A stretch of 63,101 nt of DNA, taken from the NCBI GenBank assembly GCA_964423265.1, contig CAYREF010000004.1, positions 1 to 63,101 of the forward strand, in the 5' to 3' direction. The stretch's first letter is position 1, and the number at the start of each line of letters is the position of its first letter. This document shows, piece after piece, positions 44,366-53,159 of this stretch. The DNA comes from M55B165 sp964423265. Its GTDB lineage: Bacteria; Actinomycetota; Humimicrobiia; Humimicrobiales; Humimicrobiaceae. Both the position numbers and the translations under genes were made by a program. A model generated the notes under the pieces. It was given only the letters and a program-made list of their open reading frames with translations, was not told the origin of the DNA and did no database searches.

Positions 44366-45303
44366 CCTGCCCTCACCTTGCTAAACTCTATTTTTACCCT
44401 GGAGAAAATAACCTCAAGAAACGCATTTACCGTGCTGTCTAAATCATAATTATCAATTATTCTCACCTTATTACTTTTTGCAAGATCTTCAATATAGTTC
44501 TGTATCATCTGTATCTTGTCCAATTGCCTTATATATTTTTGCATTGGCCTTGAGCCCTGGGTCTCAAAAGTCCTTTTGGTAAAGTGTTCCTTATGAATTT
44601 CCTTATCAGGGACTGTAATAACAATTTGCACTATTAAAGCCTTGTCCCTAAATTCATTTATATTCAAATAGCCAGGCACAATATGGGCTCCTTCAATAAC
44701 TATATCTGCTTTCTCTTCAATACTCCTTTTTATAATTGCTTCAACCCCAATTGATACTGCCATTACCTGCTCCCTGAATCCCAATATAACCGGTTCAACT
44801 CCCGAAGGAGGCAAAGTCAAATTCTTATAAGCATTATAGGAAGAACCCCTTAGGGGCCCAATTAGTTTCTCTGATACAGAAGCTCTCATAACTTCCCTGA
44901 TAGCATCCGTAGAAGCAACTCTGGTTATATTCAGCCTATTAGCTATTATTGTTGCTATGGTAGACTTTCCAACGCCTGTAGCCCCACCTATAAGTATAAT
45001 AATAGGTTTCCTCAGCTTTCCCACAGATTGCCACAGCAAATATTTCTCTGCATATTCCAATCCAATCTCTTCTTTTATAAACCTAAAGGTTAGAGACCTT
45101 AACTCATCAAGGGAAATTGAATACATATTATTTTCAATAAAATATTCTTGTATATCTAAAGCTATTTTATGGGATGTAATCAAATCAAGGCCAGTAACTG
45201 AAATAGACGAAGCAAGGATGCCTTTTGAGAATGGCAAACCTCTTTTTTTATCAGATATAACTATTACATTGGATTCAGAAGAAGGTTTTATCTTTTTTGC
45301 CAA
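44362..45303 (-). CDS. 2-phosphoglycerate kinase
   Basis: 313 residues. The N-terminal region has VIVISDKKRGLPFSKGILASSI, the usual start of methanogen 2-phosphoglycerate kinases with their ATP-cone-like segment. The kinase domain has IIILIGGATGVGKSTIATI (P-loop near 106-115), then STDAIREVMR, and IVIEGAHIVPGYL. It would phosphorylate 2-phosphoglycerate to 2,3-bisphosphoglycerate. The next gene, one base upstream, encodes the enzyme that cyclises the product, which strongly supports this call. Confidence 0.85.
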   Translation of the reverse strand: MAKKIKPSSESNVIVISDKKRGLPFSKGILASSISVTGLDLITSHKIALDIQEYFIENNMYSISLDELRSLTFRFIKEEIGLEYAEKYLLWQSVGKLRKPIIILIGGATGVGKSTIATIIANRLNITRVASTDAIREVMRASVSEKLIGPLRGSSYNAYKNLTLPPSGVEPVILGFREQVMAVSIGVEAIIKRSIEEKADIVIEGAHIVPGYLNINEFRDKALIVQIVITVPDKEIHKEHFTKRTFETQGSRPMQKYIRQLDKIQMIQNYIEDLAKSNKVRIIDNYDLDSTVNAFLEVIFSRVKIEFSKVRAG

Positions 45304-45304
45304 T

Positions 45305-46675
45305 TTATACTCCAGAATTTTTTATCTTTTTATAAATATTCTTAAGCTCTTTTTCAAAAATAGTATTATCACTTATTATAACAGGTATATTATTCATATA
45401 TATAATATCCTTATTATTCTTGAAAGAAAATTCTGTTAAAACATCCACCGATGCAGCCTTAAGTTCAGTCAATATTGTATCATAATCTTCCACCAGCTCT
45501 AAATCCTGCCTTAATAACTTCCGGTTTGAAAGATTAAATGAAATAAAAGCTACCTTGCACTTATAATTTTTCTCCAAATATTCTCTTATCTCATTTTCTA
45601 TTTTATGCTTGGCTGTCATTACCACAAATACTTTTTTCCCTTTTATATTGCTTAATGGTTTTGGCCTGAAAATTGATCTAATGATTTTAGCCCCCGGATT
45701 TATTTTAGATATCTCCCTTTCTAAAAATAAAATCTTTCTTTCATCTGCTAAAGGGTGCTCACACATTGTAAGAATAATTAAATCAGCACTCATTATCCTG
45801 TAAATGCCCAGATACCCAATAATGCTTTCCCATTGCTGGAAAGCTCCAATAACGCATATATTTGCATCAGTCTCCACATCAGGAACCGAGGCTCCGCTTC
45901 CTTCTATAATTACTAGATTAGGGTTTAGCTTTTCAGCTTCCTTAATTCCTTCCTTAACATTAGTTAAAAATATTTTGCCTCCAAACCCTCCCCCGCACCT
46001 CCTACAGCCTACAGTATTTACCCTGCTCATCAAAGCATCTTCTATATAATCAGAGCTTGCATGGAACCCCTTATGGCTTAGATCTAAAAGGTACTCAGGG
46101 GTTAATTCTATTTCATAGCCTTTTAATACCTGGGGAGTTTTAGGTCCACCCCGTCCCATAGCTACTATACAAATATCCACATTATTATTGACATAAAAAT
46201 TTGCAATATATGAGCTTACCGCAGTTTTTCCAATTCTCTTTCCCGTTCCAATAATAGAAATGCTAGGCCTACCAACTTTTATGTTCCTAGGAAAACTCAT
46301 AAAACAAAAATCAGGTCCCATATAACTACAATTATTTGCAAGGCAGTAGGAGGCAATCAACATTCTCTTCCTGTAATTTACCACCGGTTCATCACTTAAA
46401 TCATAAGCTATGTCTGGATTAAAAACATGCAAAGCTTTTATGATATCCCTACTAAAGTTTTCTACCAGAAAAACCTTTTCCCCAAAATAATGTTCCGGGT
46501 CATCTAATACCAGTTTTTCGGTTCCCCCTAGAAAAACAATACCTGCAAATTTTCCCGGGAACTTTTTCTTAATTAATTTAATTGCATCTAAGGTAACATC
46601 GGGGTAATGCTCCCCATCTATTAGCACTATGAGCCTTTTATTTATATTCTCTTTTTTCTTTAGTAAATCTATCAT
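45305..46675 (-). CDS. cpgS: Cyclic 2,3-diphosphoglycerate synthetase
   Basis: 456 residues, close to the length of the methanogen enzyme. The N-terminal segment has RLIVLIDGEHYPDVTLDAI and VFLGGTEKLV. The nucleotide-binding loop is SIIGTGKRIGKTAVSSYIAN near 140-159, followed by VDICIVAMGRGGPKTPQV and LVIIEGSGASVPDV. It closes 2,3-bisphosphoglycerate to the cyclic diphosphate with ATP. In methanogens the product is a stabilising solute and phosphate store. It overlaps the metallophosphoesterase gene by 38 bases. Confidence 0.85.
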   Translation of the reverse strand: MIDLLKKKENINKRLIVLIDGEHYPDVTLDAIKLIKKKFPGKFAGIVFLGGTEKLVLDDPEHYFGEKVFLVENFSRDIIKALHVFNPDIAYDLSDEPVVNYRKRMLIASYCLANNCSYMGPDFCFMSFPRNIKVGRPSISIIGTGKRIGKTAVSSYIANFYVNNNVDICIVAMGRGGPKTPQVLKGYEIELTPEYLLDLSHKGFHASSDYIEDALMSRVNTVGCRRCGGGFGGKIFLTNVKEGIKEAEKLNPNLVIIEGSGASVPDVETDANICVIGAFQQWESIIGYLGIYRIMSADLIILTMCEHPLADERKILFLEREISKINPGAKIIRSIFRPKPLSNIKGKKVFVVMTAKHKIENEIREYLEKNYKCKVAFISFNLSNRKLLRQDLELVEDYDTILTELKAASVDVLTEFSFKNNKDIIYMNNIPVIISDNTIFEKELKNIYKKIKNSGV

Positions 46676-47444
46676 TTACCTTTTTCTTTTTTGTTTTCCT
46701 TTTAAGTCCTACTACTTTTTCAACCTTGTCGAAAGGGAACCTCCTGTAAATATCAATTTCATTTTCCCTGATATTGATTACATTATAGCTGGGTTCAATT
46801 TTTCCCCTCAGTCTCAAGCAAGATACAGTACCTGCTGTAAGTATATACATATCCTCCACAGACCATATATAAGGGACATGTTTATGCCCGCATAAAACCA
46901 AATCAACCCCGCATTCTGCTAGCACCTCAAGTACATCACCAGCATCATTTACAATATTTCTTTCCCTACCAGTCTTTGGTATCGGTATTAGGTGATGATG
47001 CATAGTAAATATTTTTAAATCTTCCTTGGTACAATTTTGGAACTCTTTTTTTATATACTTGTAATATTCCCTTCCTATTTGCCCATTATCTAAATCAGGT
47101 TCACTGGAATCCGCTGCTACCAATGTTATATTATCTCCCCTGGACGTTACATACCTTTCCCCAAAAAGCTCCTCAAAATGCAGATAGCCAACATTCCTGG
47201 AATCATGGTTGCCTGGCTGAATTATAATATTTTTGCACTTAATAGGAGCCAGGTAGTTCTTAGCGGTATCATACTCCCTTTTAAAGCCATTCCCGGTTAA
47301 ATCCCCGGTTATGATGACCATGTCCGGATCAAGTTCATTAATTTCATCTATTGCCCTAGTTAAAAGGCTGGGCACAAATTGATTTTCTCCTACATGCAGG
47401 TCTGATATTTGAACTAGGACCGATTCTTTTTTATTATCTTTCAT
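46638..47444 (-). CDS. Metallophosphoesterase, calcineurin-like (Icc/CpdA type)
   Basis: About 268 residues with a full dinuclear-metal site: VQISDLHVGE, IITGDLTGNG, IIQPGNHDSRN, TMHHHLIPIP and LVLCGHKHVP. The start at 47444 is preceded by GGAAGGA at the correct distance. In-frame codons further upstream are less likely. It begins the three-gene operon with cyclic-2,3-diphosphoglycerate synthetase and 2-phosphoglycerate kinase. That hydrolysis of cyclic diphosphoglycerate is its role is attractive but only an inference from position. Confidence 0.85.
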   Translation of the reverse strand: MKDNKKESVLVQISDLHVGENQFVPSLLTRAIDEINELDPDMVIITGDLTGNGFKREYDTAKNYLAPIKCKNIIIQPGNHDSRNVGYLHFEELFGERYVTSRGDNITLVAADSSEPDLDNGQIGREYYKYIKKEFQNCTKEDLKIFTMHHHLIPIPKTGRERNIVNDAGDVLEVLAECGVDLVLCGHKHVPYIWSVEDMYILTAGTVSCLRLRGKIEPSYNVINIRENEIDIYRRFPFDKVEKVVGLKRKTKKKKVNDRFTKEKREYK

Positions 47445-47519
47445 TTTAATCCTTCCATAAATCTTAGAAAAATTTAAATTTATCAATTATATCTTTATAG
47501 GTTTTCTATCCTAAGTATT

Positions 47520-48066
47520 TGACAGCAAAGATTAAACATCCTATCACTTTTTTATAGTTTTATATATAAAAAAAGGAAAAGCAAATAATAAATTGGAAAA
47601 CTTAATAGATACCCTAATATCTTCATATATTTCTTTGTCTATTCTATTCCAATATTCACTAAAACTGAAGCCCTGTTTTTTAAGGCACCCACTATGCTAT
47701 CTGCCCCTGTAAAACAACTCCTTAAATTAATATCTCAGCCAGCACTCCTTGCTTTGGCAGCAAAAAAATTGGCAAACTTTCTTATTTGTGTAATATAGGT
47801 AATTTGTTTTGGACATCTCTTTTTAGAAATATTATTGGATTTAAAGGAAAAATAGAGGTAATAAATTTCTTTTTTATTACCTTCTTTACCCTAAAACGGA
47901 GTAATTTAACGGTCCTGTTCTGCAAACTGCCTGCTCAAATTTTATTTTTTAAGATATTTTCTTTTTCTAAAATTAATGTTTTTATTGCCTTTTAAGTTAA
48001 TAGATAGCCAATAAGGCTGCCAGAAGGTCCGGCACCTGAAATTATTACATCACTTCTCTTACCCAT
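47520..48066 (-). pseudogene. Decayed FAD-dependent oxidoreductase, geranylgeranyl-reductase family
   Basis: From an ATG at 48066 the frame reads MGKRSDVIISGAGPSGSLIG, a classic FAD Rossmann motif, and then stops at TAA. The same frame continues with KTLILEKENILKNKI, then TGA, then AGSLQNRTVKLL, matching the family pattern where a Cys usually follows KI or KP. More in-frame stops follow. A second motif GADSIVGALKNR appears in another frame near 47640-47707. Multiple stops plus a frameshift mean a non-functional relic. Most of the 690-bp intergenic region between the two operons is this. Confidence 0.72.
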
Positions 48067-48090
48067 GTAAATTATTTTATCTAAAAACAT

Positions 48091-48124
48091 ATAAAGCACA
48101 ATATTTTTTAATATTGTGCTTTAT
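48091..48124 (-). terminator. Intrinsic terminator after the ABC ATPase gene
   Basis: A perfect 14-bp inverted repeat ATAAAGCACAATAT (48091-48104) with ATATTGTGCTTTAT (48111-48124) has a six-base loop. On the minus strand it is followed by ATGTTTTTA. It lies just after the ABC ATPase stop codon at 48136. Confidence 0.65.
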
Positions 48125-48135
48125 AATCCTATATC

Positions 48136-49233
48136 TTAAATATATGCCTCTTCGGTTTTCCTGTCAAACAGGTGCACCATGTCAAGATCTACAAACAAGT
48201 CTATCTTCTCTCCATCTTTAGCCTTAGACCTGGGGGAAACCCTTGCAGTAATAAGTACTCCGTCTATGTCAATATAGACATATATTTCTGCGCCCATGGG
48301 CTCAGTAACTTCAACCTTGGCCTTAATTATATTGCCTTCTTTTGCCTGGGGCATAAAAGCACTATCTTCCAAGTCTTCCGGCCTTATACCCAGGACTGCG
48401 TCTTTTCCCTTTAGGTTGTTGTTTTCTATAACCTTCTTTATTTTCTCAGAAGTATCCAGGGTAAAGTTCTTGTTGTAGAGCTTAAGCTCATCTGTTACTT
48501 TGACATCTACAAAATTCATGGCAGGGCTCCCTATAAACCCTGCTACAAACATGTTGTGGGGATGGTCATAAACCCCTTGAGGTCTACCTATCTGCTGCAC
48601 AATCCCGTCCTTCATGATAATTATTTTATCAGCCATGGTCATGGCTTCAGTCTGGTCGTGGGTTACATAAATTATGGTAGCATTAAGCCTTTGGTGTAGC
48701 TTTGCAATCTCAGTTCTCATCTGCACCCTAAGCTTTGCATCCAGGTTGGATAGCGGCTCATCCATTAAAAATACCTTGGGGTCTCTTACAATGGCCCTTC
48801 CCAGGGCAACCCTTTGCCTCTGGCCGCCTGAAAGCTGCTTGGGCTTCCTTTTCAGCAGCTCCTCAATCTTTAGTATCCTTGCAGCATCGTTTACTCTCTT
48901 CTCAATCTCAGCCCTTGGGGTTTTTCTAAGCTTTAGGCCAAAAGCCATGTTATCATATACATTCATGTGGGGGTAAAGTGCGTAATTCTGGAAAACCATG
49001 GCGATATCCCTGTCCTTAGGAGGGATATCGTTGACTATTCTGTCTCCGATATATATTTCTCCTCCGGTGACCTCCTCCAGGCCCGCCACCATCCTCAAGG
49101 TGGTTGTTTTTCCGCAGCCTGACGGCCCTACCAATACCGCAAATTCACGGTCTTCTATTACCGTATTCATTTTGTTTACCGCTACTACGTCTTCGAAGTT
49201 CTTGGTGAGATTTTTTAGAGTAACTTTTGCCAT
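48136..49233 (-). CDS. ABC transporter ATP-binding protein, UgpC/MsmK/MalK family
   Basis: About 365 residues. ABC domain with LVGPSGCGKTTTLRMVAGLE, the Q-loop MVFQNYALYPHMNVYDNMAFG, the signature LSGGQRQRVALGRAIVRDP, Walker B KVFLMDEPLSNLDAKLR and IIYVTHDQTEAMTMAD. The C-terminal TOBE domain has GIRPEDLEDSAF and VEVTEPMGAEIYVYI. Such ATPases often serve several sugar or glycerol-phosphate importers. No permease is nearby. The DNA looks more G+C-rich than its neighbours. ATG 49233 has AAAGGAAG upstream. Confidence 0.9.
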   Translation of the reverse strand: MAKVTLKNLTKNFEDVVAVNKMNTVIEDREFAVLVGPSGCGKTTTLRMVAGLEEVTGGEIYIGDRIVNDIPPKDRDIAMVFQNYALYPHMNVYDNMAFGLKLRKTPRAEIEKRVNDAARILKIEELLKRKPKQLSGGQRQRVALGRAIVRDPKVFLMDEPLSNLDAKLRVQMRTEIAKLHQRLNATIIYVTHDQTEAMTMADKIIIMKDGIVQQIGRPQGVYDHPHNMFVAGFIGSPAMNFVDVKVTDELKLYNKNFTLDTSEKIKKVIENNNLKGKDAVLGIRPEDLEDSAFMPQAKEGNIIKAKVEVTEPMGAEIYVYIDIDGVLITARVSPRSKAKDGEKIDLFVDLDMVHLFDRKTEEAYI

Positions 49234-49284
49234 TTCTCTTCCTTTAGTTAATTTGCAATGCAAAAATTATATAATAAAAAAAAA

Positions 49285-50124
49285 TTATTTTCTATAATCA
49301 GCAATATAATTCATGCCATAAGGGTCTTTGCCAGCCAAAAAATCAGCAGCCTTCATAGCAGCCTTCAAACCTTTTATGGCTGAATCTGTTATGGGGGCAC
49401 AAAGTCCATTTATTATTCCCATGGTGATAAAATGGATGTTAAGCAAATCCCTATTTGGCATGCCATAGCTGATATTGGAAGCGCCAAATGTAGTTGATAC
49501 CCCAAATTCCTTGGTAATTCTTCTCATAGTCTCCAAAGTGATTTTTCCTGAATCTGAATTAGTAGAGTTAGTCATAACCAAACAGTCAAATACTAAGTCT
49601 TCCCTTTTTATTCCCAGTGATTCTGCCCTTTTAAGAATTTTTTCTGCAATAGAGAATCGTTTGTCTACTTCATTGGAAATGCCATCCTCGTCTAAGGTGA
49701 GGCAAACCACTGCACTTCCGCTTTCTTTAACCACTGGAAGTATTTCCTCCATTGATTTTTCTTCTCCATTAACGGAATTAATTAATAGCTTGTAGGGACA
49801 TACTCCCAACGCAGCCGTTAATGCCTTTGGGTTAGAGGAATCGATGCATATTGGTCTATCTGTTACTTCCATTACTTCTTTTACCGCCTTGGGCAGCATT
49901 TCAACTTCATCCACACCTACAGCACCTACATTTATATCAATGATATCTGCCCCTTCTTCTGCTTGCTTTTTTGCATCTTCCCTTACCATATCCAACTTCC
50001 CCTCTTTTAATTCCTCGGCAAGAGATTTGCGTCCAGTGGGGTTAATCCTTTCACCAATAATTATGGTTGGCAGATCCAAACCAAATTTCACTTCACAATC
50101 TTTTCCAGTTACTACAGTTTCCAA
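49285..50124 (-). CDS. acsE: Methyltetrahydrofolate:corrinoid methyltransferase (AcsE-like)
   Basis: 279 residues of the pterin-binding TIM barrel. Start is PTIIIGERINPTGRKSLAEEL, followed by EEGADIIDINVGAVGVDEVE, RPICIDSSNPKAL, VFDCLVMTNSTNSDSG and FGASNISYGMPNRDLLN. It transfers the methyl of methyl-THF to a corrinoid protein, as in the Wood-Ljungdahl pathway. No corrinoid Fe-S protein genes are next to it, so a methyl-transfer role in another pathway cannot be excluded. It lies 12 bases after hisC. Confidence 0.85.
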   Translation of the reverse strand: METVVTGKDCEVKFGLDLPTIIIGERINPTGRKSLAEELKEGKLDMVREDAKKQAEEGADIIDINVGAVGVDEVEMLPKAVKEVMEVTDRPICIDSSNPKALTAALGVCPYKLLINSVNGEEKSMEEILPVVKESGSAVVCLTLDEDGISNEVDKRFSIAEKILKRAESLGIKREDLVFDCLVMTNSTNSDSGKITLETMRRITKEFGVSTTFGASNISYGMPNRDLLNIHFITMGIINGLCAPITDSAIKGLKAAMKAADFLAGKDPYGMNYIADYRK

Positions 50125-50136
50125 TTTAATATCCTC

Positions 50137-51222
50137 CTATTTTTTAATAATTCTAGTAAAAGTATTTATAAATTTATCATTTATTTCCGGCAATGATACA
50201 GTTACCCTTATAAATCCAGGCAAACCTAAATTGCTTCCCGGCCTTACAATAAAGCCCGCTTTTAGCAATTCTTCAGCAACTTCTTTATCATCTTTTCCTG
50301 TTTCTATAAGTATAAAGTTTGCATATGATTTTAAATAATTTATTCCGTTTTCATTAAAAGTCCTATAAAACCTTTCTTTTTCCTTAATAACCTCATCTCT
50401 TACCTTCTTAATATAAAGGCTATTTTCCAGGGCTTCTATTGCAGCCTCTTGGGCAATAGAGTTTACATTAAAGGGCAGCCTGGTTTTATTTAGTGCCCTT
50501 ATTACATGGGGGTTGGATATCCCATATCCTATTCTTAAACCTGCTAGGCCGTAAATTTTAGAAAAAGTCCTAAGTATTAACAAGTTGGGAAAATTCTTTA
50601 AATAGCTAACCGTATTAATTTTTTTTCTATCTTCCACATATTCGTAATAAGCTTCATCAATTACTACAAGAATATCCTTACCTGACTTGTCTAAAACATA
50701 ATCAAATTCATCCCTGGTTATATTGGTGCCTGTGGGGTTATGGGGGGAAGTAAGGAATATAATCCTGGTATTTTTATTTATTCTTGAAACCAGACTTCTA
50801 ACATCCTGCCTGTAATCCCTCAATGGAACTTTAATTGCCTTCCCTCCTAATTTAAGAGTAGCTTTTTCATAAATCAAAAATGTGGGATCAGATATCAAAA
50901 TATTCTCTGTTTCCCCTATTAAACAATTGCAAATCATTTCAATTATCTGATCCGTTCCATTACCCATAAGAATATTATCTGTAGGCAACCCATACTTTTG
51001 TGACAGCTTTTCCCTTATTTTAGTACAATTGGAATCAGGATAATAATTTACATTTTTAGCCGCATCACAAATCCTCTCCTTTACCCCCGGGGCAGGTCCT
51101 AAAATATTTTCATTAGAGGCAAGTTTGTAAACATCCTCTAATTTATATTTTTCCTTAATTTCATTAATGGTTCTGCCCGGTATGTATTCCGGCAAATTTT
51201 CGATCCATCCCTTAATTTTCAT
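50137..51222 (-). CDS. hisC: Histidinol-phosphate aminotransferase
   Basis: About 361 residues. PLP fold-type I. N-terminal YIPGRTINEIKEKYKLEDVY, then KLASNENILGP, FLTSPHNPTGTNIT, VVIDEAYYEYVEDR, the PLP-lysine region LRTFSKIYGLAGLRIGYGI and the C-terminal FIVRPGSNLGLPGFIRVTV. The ATG at 51222 overlaps the end of hisD with AAAGGTAAAGAAA just ahead. Longer starts are unlikely. It acts in histidine synthesis with the adjacent hisD. Confidence 0.93.
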   Translation of the reverse strand: MKIKGWIENLPEYIPGRTINEIKEKYKLEDVYKLASNENILGPAPGVKERICDAAKNVNYYPDSNCTKIREKLSQKYGLPTDNILMGNGTDQIIEMICNCLIGETENILISDPTFLIYEKATLKLGGKAIKVPLRDYRQDVRSLVSRINKNTRIIFLTSPHNPTGTNITRDEFDYVLDKSGKDILVVIDEAYYEYVEDRKKINTVSYLKNFPNLLILRTFSKIYGLAGLRIGYGISNPHVIRALNKTRLPFNVNSIAQEAAIEALENSLYIKKVRDEVIKEKERFYRTFNENGINYLKSYANFILIETGKDDKEVAEELLKAGFIVRPGSNLGLPGFIRVTVSLPEINDKFINTFTRIIKK

Positions 51223-52558
51223 TTTCTTTACCTTTATCAAACCTTATCTTTATTGAATTTCTATGTCCGTAAAGCCTTTCTGATTCAGCTAGCTTTTCCA
51301 GGATTTCCCTTTCTTTAGCCAAAGCAGTTCTTCTGTAATAAACCACACTACTCCTCTTGAAAAAATCATAAACACCTAATGGAGAGGAAAACCTTGCATT
51401 ACCTGAAGTTGGAATCACATGATTAGTTCCAGCCGTATAATCCCCTACTGCTACAGGGGTGTAATTTCCAATAAAAATTGCCCCCGCATTCCTTATTTTC
51501 TTAAGTATTTTTTCCTGTTCCTTGCAGGTAATTTCCAGGTGTTCTGCGCCTATTTTATTTGCCACCTCCACAAGCCTGTAAATATCCTCATTATATATTA
51601 ACATACAATTATTCCTCACTGACTGCAAAACTACTTTTCCATTATCAGGATATTGCTCTGATAGGCCTTCTATTTGAATAGCCATTTCTGCGGACACCTG
51701 TTCCGCAAATTCCCTGCCGGAAAGTAAAATACTTCTGGAGTTGGGATCATGCTCTGCCTGGGATATTAAATCAGCCGCTACATAGGAAGCCTTTGCACTT
51801 TCATCAGCTATTATAACGATTTCACTAGGTCCTGCCAGGCTATCAATTCCAACTACCCCATATACTTTTTTCTTGGCCAGGGTTACATAAACATTGCCCG
51901 GCCCTACAATCTTGTCAACTTTTTTTACGGTCCCTGCACCATATGCTAACAGCCCAATGGCCTGGGCACCCCCAATTTTATATATTTCACTTACTCCGAG
52001 CTTTTGGCACAAAAACAATGTAACTTCATCTATTTTTCCCCCTTCATTGGGAGGAGTAACAACAACTATTTCCTTAACTCCTGCCACTACTGCAGGAATT
52101 GCAGACATTAAAAGCGAAGAAGGATAAGAATACCTACCTCCCGGTACATATATCCCTACCCTATCTATGGGGTTTACTATTTGTCCCAGTCTTTTACCTT
52201 TAGACAAGTTTACAAACCATGATTTAGTTTCATGTTTTAGCTGCTGCCGGTGGAAATCTGTAATATTTGCAGTACTAAAATCCAAGGCATTAACTAGCCC
52301 CTTATATTTATTTTCAATGTTTTGGCTGGCTTCTTCAACTTCTTTGGCAGAAATTTTAACTTGTCCCAAGTCCTGAGGTAAATAGCTGTCAAATTTTGAA
52401 ATATAATCAATTATGGCTTTAGTGCCATTTTCTTTTATATCCGCCAAAATTTTTTCAACCAAAGTATCAGTTTCTTCAGAAACCGAAACCCCGCCTTCAA
52501 GTAATTCCCGGTAATCTAAATCATCTAATTTAATAATTTTTAAAAATTCTGAATTCAT
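51212..52558 (-). CDS. hisD: Histidinol dehydrogenase
   Basis: 448 residues. Zn-dependent NAD enzyme performing the last two steps of histidine synthesis. Visible are PIDRVGIYVPGGRYSYPSSLL (split), GAQAIGLLAYGAGTV, KIVGPGNVYVTLAKKKVYG, IDSLAGPSEIVIIADESA, DLISQAEHDPNS and HVIPTSGNARFSSPLGVYDF. It is the first gene of a run hisD-hisC-acsE-ABC ATPase; no other his genes are in the window. Confidence 0.95.
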   Translation of the reverse strand: MNSEFLKIIKLDDLDYRELLEGGVSVSEETDTLVEKILADIKENGTKAIIDYISKFDSYLPQDLGQVKISAKEVEEASQNIENKYKGLVNALDFSTANITDFHRQQLKHETKSWFVNLSKGKRLGQIVNPIDRVGIYVPGGRYSYPSSLLMSAIPAVVAGVKEIVVVTPPNEGGKIDEVTLFLCQKLGVSEIYKIGGAQAIGLLAYGAGTVKKVDKIVGPGNVYVTLAKKKVYGVVGIDSLAGPSEIVIIADESAKASYVAADLISQAEHDPNSRSILLSGREFAEQVSAEMAIQIEGLSEQYPDNGKVVLQSVRNNCMLIYNEDIYRLVEVANKIGAEHLEITCKEQEKILKKIRNAGAIFIGNYTPVAVGDYTAGTNHVIPTSGNARFSSPLGVYDFFKRSSVVYYRRTALAKEREILEKLAESERLYGHRNSIKIRFDKGKENEN

Positions 52559-52622
52559 AATAATATAATTACTATATCCTAGTTAATATAGTAAAAATAA
52601 TTAATAAATACAAGGTAGAGTT

Positions 52623-53159
52623 ATGCAAAAAGAAAAGTTTCTGCTGCATGTTTGTTGTGCTACTTGCAGCCTCCACCCCTACTTTTTATTGAATAAAGAT
52701 TATAGCATTATTTTCTATTTCTATAATCCCAATATACATCCAAGGGAAGAATATATAAAAAGACTAGAAGGTATAAAATTTGTAGCCGGAAAATATAATA
52801 TACCTTTAATAATTGGAAACTACCAAAAGGATAAGTGGTTTGATATATGCAGTCCTTTTAAAAAAGAGCCTGAAGGTGGAAAGCGCTGTAAATTATGCTA
52901 TAAAATGAGAATTGACAAAACTTCCCAGACAGCAGAGGAAAAAAACTTTAAACTGTTCTCCACCACCTTGTCAGTAAGTCCCCACAAGGATGCAAATGCC
53001 ATAAATAAAATAGGCAAATCTGCTGCTGAAGATAAAAATTTATCCTTCTACCAGGCCAACTTTAAAAAAAAGGACGGTTTTAAAAAAACCGTCCAAATAA
53101 GCAAGCAGCTAAACCTGTACCGCCAGAATTATTGCGGATGCATTTATAGCAAAAAGTAA
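52623..53159 (+). CDS. queH: Epoxyqueuosine reductase QueH
   Basis: 178 residues of the DUF208/QueH family. LLHVCCATCSLHPYFLL near the start supplies the CC and further Cys, then FYFYNPNIHPREEYIKRL, KRCKLCYKMRI and the end LYRQNYCGCIYSKK. QueH reduces epoxyqueuosine to queuosine in tRNA and replaces QueG in many anaerobes. AAGGTAG precedes the ATG. The stop is adjacent to the convergent lgt stop. A GGACGGTTT/AAACCGTCC hairpin near 53072-53094 is inside the coding sequence. Confidence 0.9.
   Translation: MQKEKFLLHVCCATCSLHPYFLLNKDYSIIFYFYNPNIHPREEYIKRLEGIKFVAGKYNIPLIIGNYQKDKWFDICSPFKKEPEGGKRCKLCYKMRIDKTSQTAEEKNFKLFSTTLSVSPHKDANAINKIGKSAAEDKNLSFYQANFKKKDGFKKTVQISKQLNLYRQNYCGCIYSKK

Noticed and set aside
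47900..47950. In-frame TGA at a conserved Cys as selenocysteine in the FAD oxidoreductase relic
   Set aside because: Several TAA stops and a frameshift occur in the same relic, and no SECIS-like hairpin was noticed directly after the TGA.
53072..53094. Perfect hairpin GGACGGTTT/AAACCGTCC as a terminator
   Set aside because: It lies inside queH, explained by Lys/Asp/Gly/Phe and Lys/Thr/Val codons, and has no T-run.
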